Assembly: GCA_001768235.1 (NCBI GenBank)
Contig: MENK01000022.1
Coordinates: 1 to 64,000, forward strand
Length of the DNA stretch: 64,000 nt
DNA from: Bacteroidetes bacterium GWB2_32_14
GTDB taxonomy: Bacteria; Bacteroidota; Bacteroidia; Bacteroidales; UBA12077
Direction: 5' to 3'
Below, piece after piece: positions 18,310 to 28,648 of this stretch. Under the pieces are notes generated by a model. That model did not search any database. It saw nothing but the letters and a program-made list of their open reading frames with translations, and was not told the origin of the DNA. The position numbers and the translations under genes are program-made. Numbering within the stretch: the first letter of the stretch is position 1; each line of letters starts with the position of its first letter.

Positions 18310-19821
18310 ATGGGTAAAAAAACATATTATAATTTTATTATGATTCAAATTATTGACAGAATAACAAACGAAAAAGTACTGCAAAATGCAGTTAACCGAT
18401 TTAAAGAAAGAAAGATTATTCTACCTACATTTAAGCAACAACAGAATCCGGAACTCATTCCTGAAAAAATAAAGAACCATCTGAAAAATATAGGTTTATG
18501 GGAAATCAATCCATTAAACCTGTTTAGGATAACCTGGAAAAACGAACCCAAAGAAAAAGGAGGGTTATTTGGTAAAGTGAATTATATAGAATTACCAAAA
18601 TCCTTAACAGGCGTTAATGCCCGGATTGTTCTTTTAATAGGAAAATGGTTTCCAACAGGGGCTCATAAAGTAGGTGCGGCATATGGCTGTTTAGCTCCAA
18701 GAATCACCACGGGCGAATTTGATCCAACCTATCACAAAGCAGTATGGCCTTCAACAGGAAATTATTGTCGTGGTGGTGCTTTCGACTCAAAATTAATGGG
18801 TACAGAATCTGTGGCTATCTTACCACAGGAAATGAGCAAGGAACGATTTACCTGGTTGCGCGATGTTATTGGTTCCGAAGTAATTGCAACACCGGGTTGT
18901 GAATCTAATGTTAAGGAAATATATGATAAATGCTGGGAAATTCGCAGGACACGCCCTGATTGTGTCATTTTTAACCAGTTTGATGAATTTGGTAATGCAG
19001 CCTGGCATTACAATACCACAGGTAAAGCTATCGAAGAAGTATTTAATCATGTTAAAACGAAAGAAAGTAAGCTTGCAGCTTATATTTCTGCAACAGGTTC
19101 GGCGGGAACAATAGCTGCCGGTGATTATTTAAGAACTGTTGCACCGCATGTAAAAGTTGTTGCTTCTGAAGCTTTACAATGCCCTACCCTGCTTATGAAT
19201 GGTTTTGGCGGTCACCGCATCGAAGGCATTGGCGATAAACACGTTCCCTGGATTCATAATGTAAAAAATACAGATGTTGTTACTGCAATCGATGATGAAG
19301 ATTGTATGCGGATTTTACGATTATTTAACGAAAAAGAAGGCCATAACTATTTAAAATCATTAGGTGTCGATCCTGAAATTATTGAAAACCTGCACTTAAT
19401 TGGAATATCGGGTATTGGAAATTTACTGTCGGCTATAAAAACAGCCAGGTATTATGAAATGACTAAAGAAGATATTATTGTTACAATAGCAACTGATTCT
19501 GCCGACATGTACCAGTCACGAATTACTGAATTACACGACGAAAAAGGAAAATACACTGATATGCAAGCTGTAAAAGATTTCGAAAAGTGTATTTTGGGTT
19601 CAAAAACCGACAGTATGAAAGAATTGAATTACTATGATAAAAAAGCTATTCATAATTTAAAATACTTTACATGGGTTGAACAACAAGCTAAAGAAGTTGA
19701 AGACCTTAATCAGTTATGGTACGATCGTGAAATATGGAATAAATTGTTCTTACAACTTGAACACTGGGATGATTTAATCAATGAATTTAACGAAAGGACA
19801 GGATTGCTGAAGAATCTTTAA
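18310..19821 (+). CDS. PLP-dependent fold-type-II enzyme (cysteine synthase-like superfamily)
   Basis: FPTGAHKVGAAYG (PLP Lys), ISATGSAGTIAAGDYL, SGIGNLLSAIKTARYY. Confidence 0.8.
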   Translation: MGKKTYYNFIMIQIIDRITNEKVLQNAVNRFKERKIILPTFKQQQNPELIPEKIKNHLKNIGLWEINPLNLFRITWKNEPKEKGGLFGKVNYIELPKSLTGVNARIVLLIGKWFPTGAHKVGAAYGCLAPRITTGEFDPTYHKAVWPSTGNYCRGGAFDSKLMGTESVAILPQEMSKERFTWLRDVIGSEVIATPGCESNVKEIYDKCWEIRRTRPDCVIFNQFDEFGNAAWHYNTTGKAIEEVFNHVKTKESKLAAYISATGSAGTIAAGDYLRTVAPHVKVVASEALQCPTLLMNGFGGHRIEGIGDKHVPWIHNVKNTDVVTAIDDEDCMRILRLFNEKEGHNYLKSLGVDPEIIENLHLIGISGIGNLLSAIKTARYYEMTKEDIIVTIATDSADMYQSRITELHDEKGKYTDMQAVKDFEKCILGSKTDSMKELNYYDKKAIHNLKYFTWVEQQAKEVEDLNQLWYDREIWNKLFLQLEHWDDLINEFNERTGLLKNL

Positions 19822-19854
19822 ATACTCAATACTTTGCCTTACTATTATAAAAAT

Positions 19855-19973
19855 GGTGTCTCAAATGTAAAAAATCATTCCTGGAAAAACTCAATACTAC
19901 ATTATTTTCTTGTTGGAACAGAACAAGCCAGAAATGAAAAACCTTAAAACCTAAACATAGAGACACCCTTTTT
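19855..19973 (+). ncRNA. Candidate structured RNA / multi-stem terminator
   Basis: Nested arms GGTGTCTC/GAGACACC, ATGT/ACAT, TCATTCCTGG/CCAGAAATGA (one mismatch), CTTGTT/AACAAG, ending in a T-run. Confidence 0.45.
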
Positions 19974-20042
19974 TAATAACTTGGTAATTTTTAATTATTG
20001 AGTTGAACAAAAATAATTAATTTCGTAGTAGTTCAAAATAGT

Positions 20043-21293
20043 ATGCCTGTTAAAATACATAGCCAGAAGTTTATTTACCAGTGTATCGATTGTGGAAAAC
20101 AATATTTTACAAACGAAACCACCTATTTGTGTCCAAGTTGCAGCAAGGAAAATAACGATTTGTCTCCTCCAAAAGGAGTTCTTGGAATTGTTTATAACTT
20201 TTCTGATATTTTAAAGAAAAATTTTCTGTTTAAAGATTTTAAAAAGGAAAAATTTCTTGATTTATTGCCAATCAACAAATCTGAAAATCTTCCTAAACTT
20301 AAAGTGGGAAATACTCCCCTCTATAAATTTAACAAGCTGGATAATAAGGATTTATCTTTCATGTTATATTTAAAAGATGATTCCCAAAATCCAACCTTTT
20401 CTTTTAAGGACAGGGCATCTTCATTGGTTTCGGCTTTTGCTAAAGAAAATAAGTTAGGGACAATAGTTACAGCATCTACAGGAAACGCGGGTTCATCACT
20501 AGCAGGTATTTGTGCTTCGCAGGGACAGAAAGCAATTGTTATGGTTCCTGAAACTGCACCTTTAGCCAAATTAACGCAGATTATAATGTATGGAGCAACC
20601 ATTGTTCCGGTAAAAGGTACATACGATGATGCTTTTGATTTAAGTATCAAGGCAACCAGTGAGTTTGGCTGGTACAACCGAAATACTGCATTTAATCCAT
20701 TAACTATTGAAGGGAAAAAAACAGTCTCGTACGAAATCTTTGATCAGCTCAATGAATCTTTACCCGACAGAATATTTGTTCCCGTTGGTGATGGCGTAAT
20801 TATTTCAGGTGTTTATAAAGGATTCGAGGATCTTTTGAATCTGAAAATTATTGATAAAATACCAGTAATTGTTGCTGTTCAGTCTGAAGGAAGCAATAAC
20901 CTGATCCGAAATTTAAATAATACAAACTTTGAAATAAAGCCAAGTAATACACTTGCCGATTCTATTTCTGTTGATATACCTCGTAACTTTTACATGGCCA
21001 GATATTATATTCAGAAATACAAAGGTGAGGTATTATCTATTTCTGATGAAAAAATACTGGATGCATCGGCTGTTTTATCGAGAAATACGGGTTTATTTGC
21101 CGAGCCTGCAGCGGCTACAGCTTTTGCCGGGTTCTTAAATTATTACAATCAAAACAAACTTGACAACAACTCCAAAAATGTTGTACTTTTAACAGGAAGC
21201 GGATTAAAAGATCTAAAATCAGTTCAAAAACTATTAAATATTCCTGAATCAATTGAGCCTGCAATAGATAATTTGAAAAAACTTATCTCATGA
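20043..21293 (+). CDS. Threonine synthase-like PLP-dependent lyase with N-terminal zinc-ribbon
   Basis: CIDCGKQYFTNETTYLCPSC; NPTFSFKDRASSLVSAFA; TASTGNAGSSLAGICASQG. Confidence 0.8.
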   Translation: MPVKIHSQKFIYQCIDCGKQYFTNETTYLCPSCSKENNDLSPPKGVLGIVYNFSDILKKNFLFKDFKKEKFLDLLPINKSENLPKLKVGNTPLYKFNKLDNKDLSFMLYLKDDSQNPTFSFKDRASSLVSAFAKENKLGTIVTASTGNAGSSLAGICASQGQKAIVMVPETAPLAKLTQIIMYGATIVPVKGTYDDAFDLSIKATSEFGWYNRNTAFNPLTIEGKKTVSYEIFDQLNESLPDRIFVPVGDGVIISGVYKGFEDLLNLKIIDKIPVIVAVQSEGSNNLIRNLNNTNFEIKPSNTLADSISVDIPRNFYMARYYIQKYKGEVLSISDEKILDASAVLSRNTGLFAEPAAATAFAGFLNYYNQNKLDNNSKNVVLLTGSGLKDLKSVQKLLNIPESIEPAIDNLKKLIS

Positions 21294-23839
21294 TTACTTT
21301 TACTTTAAATGGTGTTAAAGAAACATACACGGGAAACCCTGAAGAAACATTATTGAATCATTTACGTCTCGGTAAACACATTACATCTGTAAAAGACGGA
21401 TGTTCAGGTCAGGCTGTTTGTGGAGCCTGTACTGTTGAAATTGATGGCAAAGCCAAACTGGCCTGCGTGATTAAAATAAAAACTTTAGATGGTACTGAAA
21501 TATTCACCCCGGAAGGTTTCCCCGAATATGTAAAAGATACTATTGCCAAAGCATTTGTAAATAAAGGAGCTGTACAATGCGGTTTTTGTTCTCCTGGCTT
21601 TATAAGCAGAACAAAAGTATTACTTCAGGATAATCCTAATCCTTCTGTTGAAGAAATTCAGAAAGCCATTAAACCCCATATTTGCCGATGTACAGGGTAC
21701 AAAAAAATCGAAGATGCCATAATATATGCAGGTAAAGCTATTCGTGAAAACAAAAAATTAGAAATTACCAAAACATCTGGTAAAATTGGCGTTTCGCAGC
21801 CCAAGTATGATGCTTATCGCACTGCTTTAGGCGAAAGACCATTTGTTGATGATTTATTTTTCGATGGAATGTTATTCGCTGCTCTAAAGATGAGCGATTA
21901 TCCAAAAGCAAAAGTGTTAAAAATTGATGTTTCCAAAGCTGAAAAGATTCAAGGTGTTCATAAAATATATACTGCAAAGGATATTCCCCGGGAAAAAAAG
22001 GTAGGTTTAATATACAAGGACTGGAGCGTGATGATTGGGGAAAGCGAAACTACCCATTATATTGGTGATGTTATTGCCGGTGTTGTTGCCGAATCGGATG
22101 AGATTGCCCGGGAAGCAGTTAAATTAATTCAGGTTGATTATGAAGTATATAAACCCGAAACCGATGTATTTAAAGCTATAGAAGGAGAACGGGTACATCC
22201 TGATAAGCCCAATAATTTTAACACAACTCAATTTACAATAGGCAATGCCGATGAAGCCCTAAAAAATTCAAAATACATATCCAAAGGAAAATATGAAACC
22301 CAGCGAATTGAACATGCTTTTTTAGAAAAAGAAGCTGCTTTAGCTCGCCCCGATGGTAAAGGCGGATTGGAATTATTCAGCCAGAGTCAGGGCGTTTATG
22401 AAGATCGTCGCCAGGTAGCAATGATTTTAGGATTACCGGAAGAAAAGGTTCGGGTAACACTTGTTCCGAATGGTGGTGGCTTTGGTGGTAAAGAAGATTT
22501 AAGTGTTCAGGGACAAACAGCTCTCTTTGCCTATCTTACCCGAAAACCTGTAAAACTCACATTAACACGGGAAGAATCTATTCGATTGCATCCAAAACGA
22601 CATCCTGTTTTTATGGATATTGAAATTGGAGCAAACGAAAATGGTATGTTAACAGCATTAAAACTAAGAGCTGTAGGCGATACCGGGGCTTATGCTTCGG
22701 TTGGAACAAAGGTGTTGGAACGTGTTGCCGGCCATGCTGCCGGTGGATATTTTATTCCTGATGTTGATATTGAAGCAAAAACCGTTTATACCAATAACAT
22801 CCCTTGTGGCGCCATGCGTGGTTTTGGTGCAAACCAGGTTTGTTTTGCCCTAGAAAGCTGTATTGATGATATTTGCAAACAAGCCGGATTTGATCGTTGG
22901 CAATTCAGGTATGACAATGCATTAACCGACGGCTTAAAAACATCAACCGGACAAAAAGTTTTTGGAGTTGGTATTCGGGCTTGTCTCGAAGCTGTTAAAG
23001 ATGATTTTAACAATGCCAGGCATGCCGGCTTAGCATGTGCAATTAAAAATTCAGGCGTTGGTAACGGGATGATTGATGAATCGAAAGTAATTATTGAAAT
23101 ACTTTCTGAAAATCATATTCGCCTGCAACACGGTTGGACTGAAATGGGCCAGGGAGTACATAATATGGCCTTACAAACTTTATGTGAAGAAATTGGTGTT
23201 TTACCCGATATTATTGAAGTAATTGTTGATACCGAAGCACAGATTAAAACAGGAATGACTACATCATCGCGTGCTACTGCACTTGTCGGATTAGCTGTAA
23301 TAAATGCTGCAAAAGCAATTAAAGAAGATTTAAAGACTAAATCGTTAAAAGATCTTACCGGAAAATCGTATAAGGGTCAGTTTGTATGTGACTGGACAAC
23401 CAAACCGGGAAGTGATGTTGATGAACAAATAACACATTACTCCTACGGGTATGCTGCGCAAGTATGTATTCTCGATGAAAAAGGAAATATCTCTAAAATG
23501 ATTGCTGCCCATGATGGTGGTAAAATCATGAACCCGATGTTATTCGAAGGCCAAATTGAAGGCGGTGTTCATATGGGATTGGGATATGCTTTGTCCGAAG
23601 ATTTACCAATGAAAGATGGTTATCTTGTAAGTGACAAAATGCGTGATTTACAAATCCTGAGAGCACACGAAACTCCTAAAATTGTTGTAAAAATGGTCGA
23701 AGTAAAAGATCCAATTGGTCCATACGGGGCAAAAGGTATTGGAGAAATCGGTTTAGTTCCAACTGCTGCTGCTGTAGCCAATGCCTTTTATCAATTTGAT
23801 GGAATAAAACGATATAAATTACCTTTAAAAAGAAAATAG
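21290..23839 (+). CDS. xdhD: Fused 2Fe-2S/molybdopterin xanthine dehydrogenase-like hydroxylase (XdhD / selenium-dependent XDH type)
   Basis: CSGQAVCGACTVEIDGKAKLAC, CGFCSPGF...CRCTGY, GGGFGGKED, GAMRGFGANQ, TEMGQGVHN, GAKGIGEIGLVP; no FAD domain; ATGA overlap with upstream gene. Confidence 0.9.
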   Translation: MITFTLNGVKETYTGNPEETLLNHLRLGKHITSVKDGCSGQAVCGACTVEIDGKAKLACVIKIKTLDGTEIFTPEGFPEYVKDTIAKAFVNKGAVQCGFCSPGFISRTKVLLQDNPNPSVEEIQKAIKPHICRCTGYKKIEDAIIYAGKAIRENKKLEITKTSGKIGVSQPKYDAYRTALGERPFVDDLFFDGMLFAALKMSDYPKAKVLKIDVSKAEKIQGVHKIYTAKDIPREKKVGLIYKDWSVMIGESETTHYIGDVIAGVVAESDEIAREAVKLIQVDYEVYKPETDVFKAIEGERVHPDKPNNFNTTQFTIGNADEALKNSKYISKGKYETQRIEHAFLEKEAALARPDGKGGLELFSQSQGVYEDRRQVAMILGLPEEKVRVTLVPNGGGFGGKEDLSVQGQTALFAYLTRKPVKLTLTREESIRLHPKRHPVFMDIEIGANENGMLTALKLRAVGDTGAYASVGTKVLERVAGHAAGGYFIPDVDIEAKTVYTNNIPCGAMRGFGANQVCFALESCIDDICKQAGFDRWQFRYDNALTDGLKTSTGQKVFGVGIRACLEAVKDDFNNARHAGLACAIKNSGVGNGMIDESKVIIEILSENHIRLQHGWTEMGQGVHNMALQTLCEEIGVLPDIIEVIVDTEAQIKTGMTTSSRATALVGLAVINAAKAIKEDLKTKSLKDLTGKSYKGQFVCDWTTKPGSDVDEQITHYSYGYAAQVCILDEKGNISKMIAAHDGGKIMNPMLFEGQIEGGVHMGLGYALSEDLPMKDGYLVSDKMRDLQILRAHETPKIVVKMVEVKDPIGPYGAKGIGEIGLVPTAAAVANAFYQFDGIKRYKLPLKRK

Positions 23840-23894
23840 TTTTTTATACATTTTTAACTTTCAACTTTTATCTTAAAACTTTTATCTTAATATC

Positions 23895-25166
23895 ATGTCA
23901 ATTCTATTAAAAAACGCAACATACATCGATTGGAAAACCTTAGAATTCAAGAATACTCACATTTTTATTGAAGAAGGAATTCATGGAAAAATTCAATTTT
24001 TAGATAACCCGGATTCATACAAGTTAAAAGAGACTATAGACTGCAAGGGGAAAATTGTAACCAAATCATTTGCAGTTGGGCATCATCATGTTTATTCTGC
24101 AATGGCTCGTGGAATGGGAGCTCCGAAAAAGAATCCGGAAAACTTTTATGAGATTTTAGAATACGTTTGGTGGACACTGGATAAATGTCTTGACAAGGAT
24201 ATGGTTGAATACAGTGCTTTGACTACTGCAATAGCATGCGCGAAAGCAGGATCGACATTTGTAATCGATCATCATGCATCACCAAATTTTATCGGGGGAT
24301 CATTGGATGTCATTGCTAAAGCATTTGATAAAGTTGGTGTAAATCATTTATTATGCTACGAAATTACCGACAGGGATGGATTAGATAAAGCAGAACAAGG
24401 ACTTTCGGAAACTGAAAATTACCTTAAAACAAACCAGGGATTGGTAGGATTACATGCTTCGTTTACTGTTGGTGACCAAACCATGAAAAAAGCAACAGAC
24501 TTAATGAATAAGTACAATTCAGGTTTTCACATTCATGTAGCTGAAGATTTACACGACCAAAGACACTGTTATGATAATTTTAGTAAACGGGTTGTAGAAC
24601 GATTAAACGATTATGGAGTATTAAATTCATCAAAAACAATACTTGGACATTGTATCCATATCGATGAAAATGAGCGAAATATAATTAAAAACTCAAAATC
24701 GTTCGTAGTTCAAAATATGGAAAGCAACCTGAATAATAAAGTCGGGTATTTCAATAGTAAAGGGCTTGGTGAAAATATTATGTTTGGTACCGACGGAATG
24801 CACAGTGATATGTTACAAAGTGCTAAATCAGCCTTTTTTTCAGGCCAGGATTCAGATAACATTGATTATTCATCAGCATATAGTCGATTTCGCAACGTAC
24901 ACAGGTATATTGAGTCAAATCAGTTTGCAGGTGATGGTGAAAACAATCTTGTAGTTCTTGATTATGATTCACCTACAGAAATAAATCAGAATAATTTTCT
25001 AGGACATTTTCTTTTTGGAATCAACTCAAATCATGTGTGTAATGTAATATCAAACGGGAAAATTATTGTTAAAGACCGTAAAATTAAAACCGTTAACGAA
25101 GAGGAAATCTTAAAAACTTCGCGCGAACTAGCCAATAAACTTTGGAAAAAAATGCAAAACAGTTGA
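23895..25166 (+). CDS. ssnA: SsnA-like amidohydrolase
   Basis: Metal-dependent amidohydrolase with GHHHVYSAMARGM, HIHVAED, ILGHCIHI, MFGTDGMHSDM. Confidence 0.85.
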   Translation: MSILLKNATYIDWKTLEFKNTHIFIEEGIHGKIQFLDNPDSYKLKETIDCKGKIVTKSFAVGHHHVYSAMARGMGAPKKNPENFYEILEYVWWTLDKCLDKDMVEYSALTTAIACAKAGSTFVIDHHASPNFIGGSLDVIAKAFDKVGVNHLLCYEITDRDGLDKAEQGLSETENYLKTNQGLVGLHASFTVGDQTMKKATDLMNKYNSGFHIHVAEDLHDQRHCYDNFSKRVVERLNDYGVLNSSKTILGHCIHIDENERNIIKNSKSFVVQNMESNLNNKVGYFNSKGLGENIMFGTDGMHSDMLQSAKSAFFSGQDSDNIDYSSAYSRFRNVHRYIESNQFAGDGENNLVVLDYDSPTEINQNNFLGHFLFGINSNHVCNVISNGKIIVKDRKIKTVNEEEILKTSRELANKLWKKMQNS

Positions 25167-25263
25167 AAAATTGCAAGTTCTAAGTTCAAAGTTTTTAAAA
25201 GTAATTTTTTAGTTTACATATTTAACTTATAACTTTGAACCTTCAACTTTTACTTATTATTAA

Positions 25264-25893
25264 ATGGAAATAAATATCTTGCAATGGATTGGTTATGCAG
25301 CATCCATAATTATTGCGTTATCAATGACAATGAACTCCATCGTGAAATTCAGGTGGGTTAATTTAGCAGGAGCCATAACATTTTCAACATATGGTTTTTT
25401 AATTGGAGCATATCCTGTAGGTATTTTAAATGGATTTATTGTATGTGTCGATATTTATTACCTGGTCATTATTTATTCAAAGAAAGAAATCTTTGAAATA
25501 TTAGAAGTTCGCCCAGACAACAGGTATTTATTACGTTTTTTGAAGTTTCATGATGCTGAGATTCAAAAATTTTTTCCCGGATTTACATACAAACCTGAAA
25601 TGAACACTATCAGCTTTTTTATTCATCGAAACATGGCTGTTGCCGGATTATTTCTGGCACACAGAACAGAAGACGGTTCACTTAAAGTTGGCCTCGATTA
25701 TGTGATTCCTGAATACAGGGATTTTAAAAATGGTAAATTCGTATATCATCGATTAAGTCAGCGATTTATCGAAGCAGGTTTTAAAAAAGTAATTACAAAG
25801 GGTGAAAGCAAAAAACATGTTAAATACTTAAAAAAACTTGGATTTGTTGAAGATCAAGATGGTTGTTATGTAAAAACCTTTGAATCAAAATAA
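25264..25893 (+). CDS. YgjV-like three-TM protein with C-terminal GNAT-like domain
   Basis: N-terminal TM helices then acetyltransferase-like segment YVIPEYRDFKNGKFVY...FKKVITKGESKKHVKYLKKLGF. Confidence 0.55.
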   Translation: MEINILQWIGYAASIIIALSMTMNSIVKFRWVNLAGAITFSTYGFLIGAYPVGILNGFIVCVDIYYLVIIYSKKEIFEILEVRPDNRYLLRFLKFHDAEIQKFFPGFTYKPEMNTISFFIHRNMAVAGLFLAHRTEDGSLKVGLDYVIPEYRDFKNGKFVYHRLSQRFIEAGFKKVITKGESKKHVKYLKKLGFVEDQDGCYVKTFESK

Positions 25894-25910
25894 TTAATTT
25901 CACTTTCAAC

Positions 25911-27281
25911 ATGAACATAATTATTAAAAATGGGACTATTGTTACATCTGGGGAAATTCTTGAATCAGATATTTTAATTGAAAATGGGATAATTTCCAAA
26001 ATAGAAAAATCATTAAATACTTTAGATAAACTTGATAAAACCATTGATGCCAAAGGCTTAATCATTTCCCCGGGTGGAATAGATCCCCATGTACACATGT
26101 ATCTCCCTACTCCTGCCGGTTATTCGTCTGATAATTTTAATACAGGAAGCATTGCTGCTTTATTCGGTGGAACAACGACCCTTCTGGACTTTGTTACTCC
26201 AAGAAAAGGACAATCGTTAACTGATGCTCTCGATCAAAGAATTTCAGAAGCCGGTAATTCTCTGTGCGATTATTCTTTTCATGTCAGCCCTATAGAATGG
26301 ACAGAAAATACAGAGAATGAAATTAATGATTGTATTAAAGCCGGAATAACTTCTTTTAAAGTGTACATGGCCTATAAAGGTTCTGTAGGACTAGATGATA
26401 CAAATCTTCAAAAAGTACTTAAAGTAGTTGGAAAAGCTGGTGGATTAGTTACTGTCCATTGCGAAATGGGTGATGAAATTGAAGTTTTGCGTAATCAGTT
26501 TGTTTCAGAAGGTAAAATTGAATCCAGATATCATGCTTTATCCCGACCAGCAGAATTAGAGGCAGAAGCTGTTCAGAAAGTAGTTGATTATGCTAAAGAA
26601 ACAAATTGTACTGTTTACATTGTCCATGTATCTTCAGAAAAATCCCTGAAAATTATTGAAAAAGCTCAAAAATCAGGACAAAAAGTATTTGCAGAAACCT
26701 GCCCACATTATTTATTGCTCGATGATTCAAAATACAATGGAACTTTTAAAGACACTGTTAAATATGTTTTAAGTCCGCCATTGCGTAAAAAGGCTGATCA
26801 GGAAGCCCTTTGGGACAATATTCAGAAAGGAGTTATTTCAACTATAGGAACAGACCATTGCCCGTTTAATTTAATTCAAAAATCAGCAGGAATAAATGAT
26901 TTCAGAAAAGTACCCAACGGAGCTGGTGGTGTTGAGCATCGATTGACTTTACTTTATACTTATGGAATATTAGAAAATAAAATTACCTGGAATCAGTTTG
27001 TGGATATTACATCAACACAAACTGCAAAAATATTTGGTTTATACCCGCAAAAAGGAGAAATAGCCGTTGGTTCCGATGCCGATTTGGTTATTTGGAATCC
27101 GGAAAAAAAAAACACAATTTCTGCCAGGAACCATCATCAGAATTGCGATCTTGAGATTTACGAAGGTTTTAAAACCAAAGGAGCTCCTGAATTTGTATTA
27201 AAAAAGGGAGAAATTGTTATTGATAAAGGTGAACTTATTTCAAATCGAACAGGTTTATTTCTAAAACGAAAAATCAAATAG
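25911..27281 (+). CDS. hyuA: Dihydropyrimidinase/hydantoinase
   Basis: GGIDPHVHMYLP, FKVYMAYKG (carbamylated Lys), VTVHCEMGDE, IGTDHCPF. Confidence 0.9.
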   Translation: MNIIIKNGTIVTSGEILESDILIENGIISKIEKSLNTLDKLDKTIDAKGLIISPGGIDPHVHMYLPTPAGYSSDNFNTGSIAALFGGTTTLLDFVTPRKGQSLTDALDQRISEAGNSLCDYSFHVSPIEWTENTENEINDCIKAGITSFKVYMAYKGSVGLDDTNLQKVLKVVGKAGGLVTVHCEMGDEIEVLRNQFVSEGKIESRYHALSRPAELEAEAVQKVVDYAKETNCTVYIVHVSSEKSLKIIEKAQKSGQKVFAETCPHYLLLDDSKYNGTFKDTVKYVLSPPLRKKADQEALWDNIQKGVISTIGTDHCPFNLIQKSAGINDFRKVPNGAGGVEHRLTLLYTYGILENKITWNQFVDITSTQTAKIFGLYPQKGEIAVGSDADLVIWNPEKKNTISARNHHQNCDLEIYEGFKTKGAPEFVLKKGEIVIDKGELISNRTGLFLKRKIK

Positions 27282-27352
27282 ATTACAAAAAAACAGATTT
27301 AAACAGATCTTTAGATCCATTCAAATCTGTGTCATCTAATTTCTATTATTAC

Positions 27353-28540
27353 CTATAAACCTACCCTTTTATTATTTCTTTTTAATATATTTTGTAAAAC
27401 TTCCGATGGTTTCTCGAATTTAGTAGTAAACATCATAGCAGCAATAATATAGGGTTTAAATCCTGCTTCAAGATATGTTCTTATCCTGTATTGTTCGAAA
27501 ACATTTCCATTCACTTCGCCTTCTTTACACGAAACGCCACTGATATCTGCTGGTAAACAATGCATGTATAAAGCATCCTGGTTTTTTGTCAGTTTCTTTT
27601 TCGCATCGTTGTATTCCCAGTTTTTAAATTTGGCATTATTAGTCAAACAAGTTTGTTCCAAAGCTTTTAAACCTTCTTTATCGGCAGCTTGCAACAATTT
27701 TGTACGTTGTTGCATGATATGAAATGGAGCCCAGCTTTTTGGATAAACGATATCTGCATCTTTCATTGCATCTTCCATTGAATGGCTTACATTTAATGAA
27801 CCACCACTTTGTTTTGCATTGTTTTTAGCAATCTCAACTATTTCAGGAATTAATCCGTAACCTTCGGGATATGCCAGTTCGATATTCATTCCGTATCGTG
27901 ACATTAAAGCAATGATACCTTGTGGAACAGAAAGTGGTTTTCCGTAGCTTGGTGAATACGCCCAGCTCATTACAATTTTTTTACCTTTCAGGTTCTCCAA
28001 CGATCCAAACTGGTTTTGTAAATGCATTAAATCGGCCATAGATTGTGTTGGATGGTCCATATCGCACTGTAAGTTTACAATTCCCGGGCGACTGGGTAAT
28101 ACTCCTTTTGCAAATCCTTCGTCTAATGCTTCACCAACTTCGCGCATGTATTTATTTCCTTCGCCAAGAAACATATCATCACGAATACCAATAAAATCAG
28201 ATAAAAACGAAATCATGTTTGCTGTTTCACGAACAGTTTCTCCATGTGCAATCTGTGATTTTTGCTCGTCCAAATCCTGAACTGCTAATCCAAGCAAGTT
28301 GCTTGCCGAGGCAAACGAAAAACGTGTACGTGTTGAATTATCACGGAAATTTGAAATAGCCAAGCCTGAATCGAAAACCCGGGGTGATATATTGTTATCA
28401 CGCATTTCTTTCAGAATTTCTGCAACATCAAGAACAGCTTTTAAATCTTCCTGGCTTTTTTCCCAGGTAAGTAAGAAATCTTTTTTGTAAAGATTTGTTT
28501 TTAAAGCACTTAATTTTTGTATTTTATCATGTAAACTCAT
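27353..28540 (-). CDS. ygeW: YgeW-type knotted carbamoyltransferase
   Basis: FRDNSTRTRFSFASA carbamoyl-phosphate loop, DMDHPTQSMADL, YMHCLPAD. Confidence 0.9.
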   Translation of the reverse strand: MSLHDKIQKLSALKTNLYKKDFLLTWEKSQEDLKAVLDVAEILKEMRDNNISPRVFDSGLAISNFRDNSTRTRFSFASASNLLGLAVQDLDEQKSQIAHGETVRETANMISFLSDFIGIRDDMFLGEGNKYMREVGEALDEGFAKGVLPSRPGIVNLQCDMDHPTQSMADLMHLQNQFGSLENLKGKKIVMSWAYSPSYGKPLSVPQGIIALMSRYGMNIELAYPEGYGLIPEIVEIAKNNAKQSGGSLNVSHSMEDAMKDADIVYPKSWAPFHIMQQRTKLLQAADKEGLKALEQTCLTNNAKFKNWEYNDAKKKLTKNQDALYMHCLPADISGVSCKEGEVNGNVFEQYRIRTYLEAGFKPYIIAAMMFTTKFEKPSEVLQNILKRNNKRVGL

Positions 28541-28648
28541 ATAAATTCATTTTTATTTTTTTACTAAACCATTAACCTGCATTTTCGTGGTTCTTTGTGT
28601 TTTCGTGACTTCGATGCTTATATTACACAAAATTTACACAAAATATTA

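Noticed and set aside
20018-20025. TAATTTCG as a Bacteroidota -7 promoter (TAnnTTTG) before the threonine-synthase-like gene
   Set aside because: One mismatch and poorly placed -33 TTG; too weak in AT-rich DNA to call
25168-25255. Inverted-looking 'aagttcaaagttttt...aactttgaaccttcaactttt' intergenic sequence as a regulatory RNA
   Set aside because: Similar low-complexity 'aacttttaactt' tracts recur at 23850 and 33010; simple repetitive intergenic DNA is the more economical explanation
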